Position numbers and translations under genes: made by a program. A stretch of 64,000 nucleotides of DNA from Heterohyrax brucei (taxonomy: Eukaryota; Chordata; Mammalia; Hyracoidea; Procaviidae). Each line of letters opens with the position of its first letter. The stretch's first letter is position 1. This document shows, piece after piece, positions 56,930-64,000 of the stretch. The notes beneath the pieces were generated by a model that worked only from the letters and a program-made list of their open reading frames with translations, ran no database searches and was not told the origin of the DNA. The stretch covers positions 41,590,501-41,654,500 of the forward strand of contig CM053164.1 of assembly GCA_028571685.1 (NCBI GenBank). Direction: 5' to 3'.

Positions 56930-59550
56930 TATTTATGCATCCAATGACAGGGCTGCGAAATACATAGACAAACTCAAACTGCACTGAAAAGAGAAATAGA
57001 CAGCTCCACAATAACAGCTGAAGACGTCAACACACCACTTTCAGTGATAAACAGAACATCCAGAAAGAAGCTCAGTAAAGATACAGAAGATCTAAATGAC
57101 ACAACCAACCAACTCAGACATACATAGAACACTCCACCCCCAAATAGACAAGTATACCTTCTTTTCTAGTGCACATGGAACATTCTCCAGAATAGACCAT
57201 ATGTTAGGCCTGAAAGAAAGTCTTAACAAAATCTAAAGCATTGAAATATTACAAAGCATCTTCTTGGACCGTAAAGCCATAAAAGTCTAAATCAGTACCA
57301 GAAAAAGCAATGGTAGAAAATCAAACACATGGAAGCTGTGTAGTACCTTGCTCAAGAACTACTGGGTTATAGAAGAAATCAGGGATAGAATAAAGAAATT
57401 CACAGAATCAAATGAGCATGAAAACATATCCTACCAGAACCTTTGAGACACAGAAAAAACAATCTTCATAGGTCAGTTCATGTCAATAAATGCACACATC
57501 CAAAAATAAGAAAGGGCTCAAATCAAAGAATTAACCCTGCAACTCGAACAAGTGGAAAGAGAGCAGCCAAAGAAGCTCTTGGGCACCAGAAGAAAGCAAA
57601 TAATAACTATAACAGCAGAACTAAATGAATTAGGAATAGAAAAATGATAGAGTTAGCAAGACCAAAAGCTGGTTCTTTGAAAAGATCAACAGAATCAATA
57701 AACCATTGGCCAAACTGACAAAAGAAAAACAGGAGAGGAAGCAAATAACCCAAATAAGAGATGAGATGGGTGATACCACAACAGATCCAACTCAAATTTT
57801 AAAAAATCATAACAATACTAAGAAAAATCATACTCAAACAAATTTGAAAATCTAGAGGAAATGGACAAATTTCTAGAAACATGCTCCCTACCTAAACTAT
57901 CAGAAATGGAGGTGGACAACTGAATAAACCCATTGCAAAAGAAGATACTGAAAAGGTAATTTTAAAACTCCCAATCAAAACAAGCCCTGGCCTTGACCAC
58001 TTCACTGGAGAATTCAACCAAACTTTTAGAGAATAGTTAACATCACCATTATTAAAGGCATTTCAGAGCATAGAAAAGGATGGAATACTCCCAAATTCAT
58101 CCTATGAAGCCAGCATAACCCTGATAACGAAACCAGGTAAAGACAGCACAAAAAAGGAATATGACAAATTAATAGCTCTCGTTAACTTAGATGTAGAAAT
58201 CCTCAACAGAATTCTAGCCAGTAAAATTCAACATGTCAAAAAAAGAAATCACCATGACCAAGTAGGATTCATACCATGAATGTAATGATGATTCAGTGTT
58301 AGAAAAGCAGTGTGATCAACCACATAAATAAAAGATAAGAAACACTTGATTTTATCAGCTGATGCAGAAAAGGCATTTGAAAAAGTCCAACACCCATCTG
58401 TGTTAAGAACTCTTAGCAAAATAGGAGTAGAAGGAAAATTACTAAACATAATAGAGGGCACTCATACAAAGCCAACAGCTGGCATCATCCTGTATGGTGA
58501 GAGTCTAAAGGTATTCTTCTTGATAATGGGAAGCAGACAAGGATGCCCATTGTCACCACTTCTATTCAGCATTGTGCTAGAGGTTCTAGCCAGAGCAGTC
58601 AGGCAAGATAAAGAAATAAAGGGCATCCAAATTTGTAAGGAAGAAGTCGAAGTATCTCTGTTTACAGATGATATGTTCTTACATACTGAAAACCCCAACA
58701 AATAAAAAAAAAGAAAAACCCTACTGGAATAACCGAGTTCAGCTGTGTGTGAGGATACAAGATAAACGTAAGTAAAATCAGTTGGATTCCTTTACACCAT
58801 AAAGAGGAAATCACCAAATCAATACCATTTACAGTAACTCCCAAGAAGATAAAATACTTAGGAATAAGTCTAACCAGAGACATAAAAGACTTATGCAAAA
58901 AAAATTAGAAGACACCTCTGCAAGAAACCAAGAGACCTGTATAAGTAGAGAATCCTCCTTGCTCGTGGATAGGAAAAGTCAACATTGGAAAATGTCTGTT
59001 CTACCCAAAGCAATCTGTAGATACAGTGCAATCCCAGTACAAATTCCAATGACATTTTTTAATGAGATGGAGAAACAAGTCACCAACTTCATATGGAAAG
59101 GGAAGAAGCCATGGATAAGTAAAGCATTACTGACAAAGAACAAAATAAGAGACTTCACACTACTTGACTTTAGAATCTGTTGTACTGCCACAGTAGTCAA
59201 AACAGCCTGGTGCTGGCACAACGACAAATACATAGACCAGTGGAACATAATTGAAAATCCAAACTTAAAATCATCCACCTATGCACAGGTGATATTGGAC
59301 AAAGGTCCGAAATCTGTAAGCTGCGGAAAAGACAGTGCCTTTAACAAATGGTATTAGCATAACTGGATATACATGTGCCAAAAAATGAAGCAAGACCCAT
59401 ATCTCACACCATGCACAAAAACTAACTGAAAATGGATCAAAGACTTAAACATAAAATCTAAAATAAAGATCATGGAATTAAAAATAGGGAGATTGAAACC
59501 CTTAGGTGCTGCTGGTGGGAACATAAAACAGTACAACCACAATGGAAAAT
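56930..59550 (+). pseudogene. L1 ORF2: partial endonuclease, RT and C-terminal region
   Basis: The endonuclease resumes at 56930 (ITILIIYASNDR-like, then SRIDHMLGLK). RT is best seen in the open stretch 58346-58705: [27 protein letters not shown] (58528-58566) and FTDD (58661-58672), where most L1s have FADD. The open stretch 58893-59357 encodes the following region (NFIWKGKKPWISKALL). Stops and frameshifts occur between blocks. Confidence 0.9.
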
Positions 59551-60563
59551 TGCTGGGAGCCAGCCTCAACAGGGTCTGGGATCACAAAGGGATGGGTGGC
59601 GTCAGTGAAGGAAAGAGGCTCAGATAACCAGGAATCTGAAGGTCAGCATCCTGTTAAGGCCCTTTTTTTTTTTTTTTTTTTTTATACCATCAATGAGGTG
59701 ACGTGATTTCGTCCTGCTCTTTGACCACATAAGCTGTTGGCTAATAAGGAACTGATACCTCGTGGTCTCTTCATGTTAATTATTAGGACCTTCTAGGTAA
59801 TGGCCCAAGAGAAGTATATTGTGGTTATAATCAACAGTGAAAACAAAGCTATGCCTTGAGCTCAATCAGCTCTATCTATGCCTCAAGGTTAAAGATGTAG
59901 GAAGAGGGGTAGACTCATCTAAAGGTTATTATCTGGCTGTCTCTATTTGTTCCTTCTTTGTTCTTATTTTATCTCTTCCTGTGGGGACAGTAAGTGCCTA
60001 CCATCCCCCACCCTATGCCTCTCTTAAGCTGTTCTAAGAAAGGTATTTCTTTAGTGTATGTCCATTTTTCATATCAATTATAATAAACTTGGGAGCCTAT
60101 CCATCTTCCTGATGCAGGGAGTGGGATGTCTGTATCTAAGGGCTGTGCAGGGGGTCGTCCCTGGGGAGCTTCCCAGGGCCTTCCTGCAATCTTGTATTTC
60201 ACGTGTGAAGGGGGATGTGCGGTTGGGGGAAGCCAGCGGGGCCAGGCCAGCCCGGCGTTCCTGGGCTGGGCGTGCTGTGTCGGGATTCATTCCTCCGAGC
60301 TCTTTTCTCTAGGAACTCCCGTTCAGGTTTACTCAATGTTATTTTGTAAGCCAAGGGGGTTATAAAGCCCCTCTTAGAAGGCATCTTCCTTAATCCTTGT
60401 GCCAGAAGATAAGAGGGTACTTTCGAGAAAGGTTTAATTAGGATGCAAAATATTATCAGGGACAGTACAGCCAAAAATATGCCAAGGGTGAGATGCCTCT
60501 GCTCACCATCACATAGGCATGTAGCTTTGCTACAGGGGCTTCTGAGGGTGATGGGCCTTGGCA
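59551..60563 (+). mobile_element. Solo ERV LTR with 6-bp target duplication
   Basis: A 1013-bp element that begins TGCTGGGAGCC and ends TTGGCA, flanked by GAAAAT at 59545-59550 and 60564-60569. L1 ORF2 is continuous when it is removed. The 6-bp duplication and the TG...CA ends with an IAP-like start suggest a class II (beta-type) endogenous retrovirus. On the + strand there is AATAAA at about 60084 and a T22 run at 59660-59682. Orientation + is the better fit but not certain. No gag, pol or env is present, so it is the product of LTR-LTR recombination. Confidence 0.88.
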
Positions 60564-60679
60564 GAAAATGACATGGCACCTCCCTAAAAAGCTAGAAATA
60601 GAAATACCATGTAATCTAGCAATCCTACTCCTAAGAATATAGCCTAGAGAAATTAGGAGCCATCACAAGAATAGACATA
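60564..60679 (+). pseudogene. L1 ORF2 C-terminal remnant between LTR and mariner
   Basis: 'gacatggcacctccctaaaa' and 'gcaatcctactcctaagaat' match the L1 C-terminal region at 22250-22315. It ends at the TA used by the mariner. Confidence 0.85.
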
Positions 60680-61237
60680 CGAGGTCCAACAATTAAGTCC
60701 ACAAATTGTTCTAAGTGCTGCATACCTCATTGCTAAATACCACTATAGTCACCTTTGAAGTACTCCCTTGGAAGTTATGCACTGTGCCAGTGCCTAATCC
60801 ACCCTTCAGAGCAATTTTGGAACTCTTTCTGGGAATGGCCATTGCACATGGTGGCGCAGTAGCAAGTTTGCAAACTTAATTGTATAGTTGTCTTTGAGGG
60901 AATTTTTAGCCAATAAACAAATAAATGTATTGAAACACTCTGCTTACTCACCTGATCTGCCCCCCAAATGACTTTTTTTCTTTACCTGAAGATAAAGGAA
61001 CTATTGAAAGGAAGACATTTTGATGACATTCAGGGCATCAAGGGTAATACAACAACAGCTCTGATAGCCATTCCAGAAAAAGAGTTCCAAAATTGGTTTG
61101 AAGAGTGGACTAGGTGCTAGCATTGGTGCATAGCTTCCCAAAGGGAGTACTTTGAAGCTGACCTGTAGTGATATTAGGCAGTGAGATATGTAGCACTTTT
61201 TCTAGGGTGTGTTTGGAAATTTAATTGTCAGACCTCA
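60680..61237 (+). mobile_element. Foldback mariner-derived element, copy 4 (best preserved)
   Basis: Ends are CGAGGTCC at the left and GACCTCA at the right, with TA on both sides (60678-60679 and 61238-61239). Left arm about 60680-60845 and right arm about 61067-61237 are reverse complements over most of their length. The middle encodes transposase C-terminal sequence on the + strand, with stops. Removal restores L1 sequence 'agacatatgcaccgccg'. Confidence 0.95.
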
Positions 61238-61785
61238 TATGCACCGCCGTGTTCATTTTAGCGTTGTTCACAGTAGCAAAAAGATAGAAACAACCTAAGT
61301 GCCCATCAACAGTTTAATGGATAAATTATGGTACACACACAATGGAATAGTGTATAACAATAAAAAACAATGATGACTCTGAAAAACACAAAAAAAGACC
61401 TGACTTACTGGTTTGACAGAGACTAGAGGAACCCTTTGAGACTATGTCCCCCCAGCACCCTTCTACCTCAGGACTGAAGCTACTCCCAGAAAGTTCACTT
61501 TTCAGCCACAGATTAGATAGGTCTATAAAACAAACACTAACATGCAGGAAGAAATCAAGTATACTAGACTAAATGGGCAACACTTGCTCAAAAGGAAAGA
61601 CAAGAAGGCAGAAAGGGACAGGAAAACTGGACAAATGGAAACATGGAACCCAAGGTAGAAAGGAAGAAAGTACTAACACACTGCAGGGATTGCAGCCAAT
61701 GTCATGAAATAATATGTGTATAAATATTTTTATAAAAGACTAATTTGTCCTGTAAATTTGCTCCTAAAGCACAGTTTTAAAAAAG
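61238..61785 (+). mobile_element. L1 ORF2 end and 3' UTR, sense
   Basis: 'cacagtagcaaaaagataga' and 'agtgcccatcaacagtttaa' continue ORF2. At about 61390 it jumps into the 3' UTR ('gacttactggtttgacagag'), so some sequence has been lost between. It ends near an A6 run at about 61783. Confidence 0.8.
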
Positions 61786-62140
61786 TCTTTGTAAGTAACA
61801 CAGTTAAAAGCCTTAAGCCAGCAGAAGAGGCAAGATCAGGAAATTAAAGATGAGAAAATGAAGAATAAAGGATGAAATTTGATGGGCTTGTTCTATGGAT
61901 CTTGGATGGAAACTGTTTTACATTGCATATAGTTGTCTACTTGATCCGAAGTTCTTGGGTAGAAGCTGTCCCCTCCAAAGACTACTTCAGAGAGATCTTA
62001 ACTCAGCTTAGGTCTCCAGCAACAACAGCCTTCTAGTGATTCAAGAACAATTTATGCCTTAATTGAGACTCATGAACCTTGAAGTTTCACTGATATGTTA
62101 GTGGATAATAATATCTGATAGGATTCTTTATACTGGGGAT
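61786..62140. other. Unique sequence
   Basis: No gene or repeat recognised. Confidence 0.35.
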
Positions 62141-62303
62141 TTAAAAAAAAAATCCACTGCCTCAAGTCAGTTCCGACTCGTGGCAGCCCTAATAGGTCAG
62201 AGTAGAACTGCCCCATAGTTTCCAAGGAGCATCTGGTAGGTTTGAACTGCCGACTTTCTGGTTAGCAGCTGTAGCACTTAACTACTACACCACCAGGGTT
62301 TCC
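62141..62303 (-). mobile_element. AfroSINE, antisense
   Basis: 'cactgcctcaagtcagttcc', 'agagtagaactgccccatag', 'agcacttaactactacacca', head 'ccaccagggtttcc'. Confidence 0.95.
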
Positions 62304-63227
62304 ATTGGGGACTAAGAAGTATCTTTGCCTCACGTCTTTTCTAGAAGATCAGTTGTCCAGGTTTTTAGTAATATAACTAGGAGGTTGTTGCAGAAAAGCT
62401 GTTCATACCTTTTGATAATAAGACTGAGTATATTGCATGAGTCCCTTGCAATATTTGGCCATGTCAGCTTGCACTAGTGTCCAATGTAGAATTGACAATG
62501 ATATACGCAGATACATGAGCCCCTGTTGTTCACTTATAAAAAGAATGTGAATGAACTGAAGAATTGGTCTCATTGTTATTAAAGCCAATGACAGTACCTT
62601 TAGGTCATAGACCATAGTCTTGCAAATTTCAGTTTTCCTGTTTCAGTCTTTAGATATGACTAGATAGCAAATAATATGAAATCTGAATTTTCTAGTGGGA
62701 TTTCTAATAAATCTATTTGAAGCATAGATAGTTCATGAACAGAGATTAAGCAGTAATGAGTTTCCCCTTCTGATAATGAGAGTAGTAGGATTCAAAATAT
62801 AATGAAGAAAAGTATGTGAGGGAGGAAGTAATATGATTTCATTGGTGACAAGCCTCATTGCTGAGAAATGTGTGTTTTCAGTGAACAGGAAATGTACAGA
62901 GGGGCCATCCGATTTAAAGGAACCCTAAAGCCACGTGTGCAGGAGCCTCTGCTAGTTTAACATCTGTGACTGCTGCCCTTTGACAAGATGGGAGGCTTTG
63001 TCACTGGATAAACAGAGAGACTGTAGAAAACTATCCTTGTGTAATGATTGGCATGAACTTGAGTGATAGCACCAAGGGCTTGTCCAGACCGCTTAGGTAC
63101 AAACAGGTATTTAAAAAAAAAATTATGATAATTAGGTAAGCCCAAAGTGTGGAACTAGTTTAGTGGACTGTTAGGAACTCACAAGAGTGCAGTTCATGTT
63201 TAAATTCCCACCGGTGAGGTTTGAATA
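62304..63227. other. Unique sequence
   Basis: No gene or repeat recognised. AT-rich. Confidence 0.35.
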
Positions 63228-64000
63228 TCTTGTTGTTAAGTGCCATCGACGCTCATAAAACGCTATGCACAAGAACGAAACACTGCCCAGTCCTGCGCCG
63301 TGTCTACAGTTGTTTTTATGCTTAGTCCTATCATTGCAGCCACTGTGTCAATCCATCATGTTGAGGGTCATCCTCTTTTTTGCTGACCCTCCACTCTACC
63401 AAGTATGATGGCCTTCTCCGGGTACTGATTCCACCTGACAATATGTCAGAAGTATGTAAGATGCAAGTGTCACCATCTTTGCTTCCAAAGAGCACTCTGG
63501 TTGTACTTCTTCCAGAACAGATCTTTTGACAGTCATGGTACATTCGGTCTTCTTCTCCATCACCACAATTCATAGGCATCAGTTCTTTTTTCTTCCGTAT
63601 TCATTGTCCAGCTTTCACATGCATGTGATGCAGTTGAAAATATGATGACTTAGGTCAGGTGCTCCATGGTCTTCAAGGTGACATCTTTACCCTTCAATAT
63701 TTTAAAGAGGTCCTTTGCAAAATATTTTCCCAGTGCAGCATGTCTTTTTATTTCTTGACTGCTGCTCCCATGGGTGTTGATTGTGAAATGAAGTGAAATG
63801 AAATCCTTCATGACCTCAGTCCTTTCTCTGTTTATCACAATGTTGCTTACTGGTCCAGTTGTGAGGATTTTGGTGCAATCCATACTGAAAGCTGTGGTCT
63901 TTGATCTTCATCAGTAAGTGATTCAAATCCTCTCCGCTTCCAGCAAGCAAGGTTGTATTGCCTGTGTGACACAATTTGTTAATGAGTCTTCCTCCAATCC
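63228..64000 (-). mobile_element. RTE (BovB-like) LINE 3' end, antisense, running off the window
   Basis: Reading + is the reverse of the RTE 3' terminus and the end of its ORF: 'ttgttgttaagtgccatcga', 'gaaacactgcccagtcctg', 'ccagcaagcaaggttgtat' and 'aatgagtcttcctccaatcc', which is a hallmark stretch of BovB/RTE ORFs. The 3' end is at about 63228; the 5' side lies outside. Minus-strand frames 63579-63331 and 63883-63650 are broken pieces of this ORF. Confidence 0.9.

Larger units (their letters stand above)
53305..61785 (+). mobile_element. Long L1, sense, split by several later elements
   Basis: Order: 5' UTR from about 53305 ('agatggatccaagatggctg'), ORF1 about 54890-55830, ORF2 endonuclease from about 56930, RT 57960-58700, C-terminal region to 59550, 60570-60677 and 61240-61390, 3' UTR to about 61785. 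Interrupted by a SINE (53656), an unassigned stretch with an RTE piece (about 56100-56900), a solo LTR (59551) and a mariner (60680). All ORFs are broken. Confidence 0.8.

Noticed and set aside
59551-60563. Frames inside the solo LTR as possible retroviral genes
   Set aside because: They lie within LTR boundaries fixed by the target duplication, overlap on opposite strands and have no gag, pol or env features.
1-64000. A complete novel multi-gene system, CRISPR array or operon
   Set aside because: The window is mammalian intronic or intergenic DNA. There are no spaced direct repeats of CRISPR type, no run of intact ORFs, and every long ORF is explained by repeats or composition.

Overview
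This is vertebrate nuclear DNA from a placental mammal, almost certainly an afrotherian and most likely a paenungulate such as an elephant. The diagnostic signal is about fifteen tRNA-derived SINEs of the AfroSINE type, together with BovB/RTE-like LINE fragments, L1 copies with a long distinctive 3' UTR, and MaLR-type LTRs. No complete protein-coding gene is visible. There are no bacterial-type operons, no CRISPR array and no tRNA or rRNA genes.

The one clear host regulatory feature is a CpG-island promoter at about 7.81-8.35 kb. It carries GC boxes, an NRF1-type site and a run of five RFX X-box-like motifs in degenerate tandem repeats. A probable noncoding first exon follows and ends at a good splice donor after position 8265. 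The gene runs on the + strand and I cannot name it. Most of the sequence from 8.3 kb onward may be its first intron, but I found no second exon that I can defend.

The rest is a layered transposon landscape. Region by region: 0-2.2 kb, 3' end of a young-looking L1; 2.2-3.7 kb, antisense L1 ORF1 and purine-rich sequence; 3.7-4.3 kb, foldback mariner; 4.5-7.1 kb, LTRs with an LTR/RTE/SINE nest and a hairpin; 7.1-19.5 kb, promoter and mostly unique intron-like sequence with MIRs and a few SINEs; 19.6-22.9 kb, L1, RTE and L1 interleaved; 22.9-27.6 kb, an internally deleted L1; 28-31 kb, SINEs and antisense L1; 31.3-33.7 kb, an ERVL-type LTR and nested LTRs; 35.4-36 kb, L1 3' UTR; 39.4-42.5 kb, two more foldback mariners and a MaLR LTR; 43.2-45.3 kb, old antisense L1 and an LTR carrying two SINEs; 46.2-48.4 kb, an L1 with a clear target-site duplication; 49.8-51.3 kb, SINEs, one split by an L1; 53.3-61.8 kb, a long L1 split by a SINE, an RTE fragment, a solo ERV LTR and a foldback mariner; 63.2-64 kb, the antisense end of an RTE.

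Several insertions can be ordered in time because their target-site duplications are visible. The best candidates for something undescribed are the X-box array in the promoter, the foldback mariner family whose two arms both derive from the 3' end of the transposon, and a hairpin at 5.81-5.89 kb that is better paired as a minus-strand RNA.
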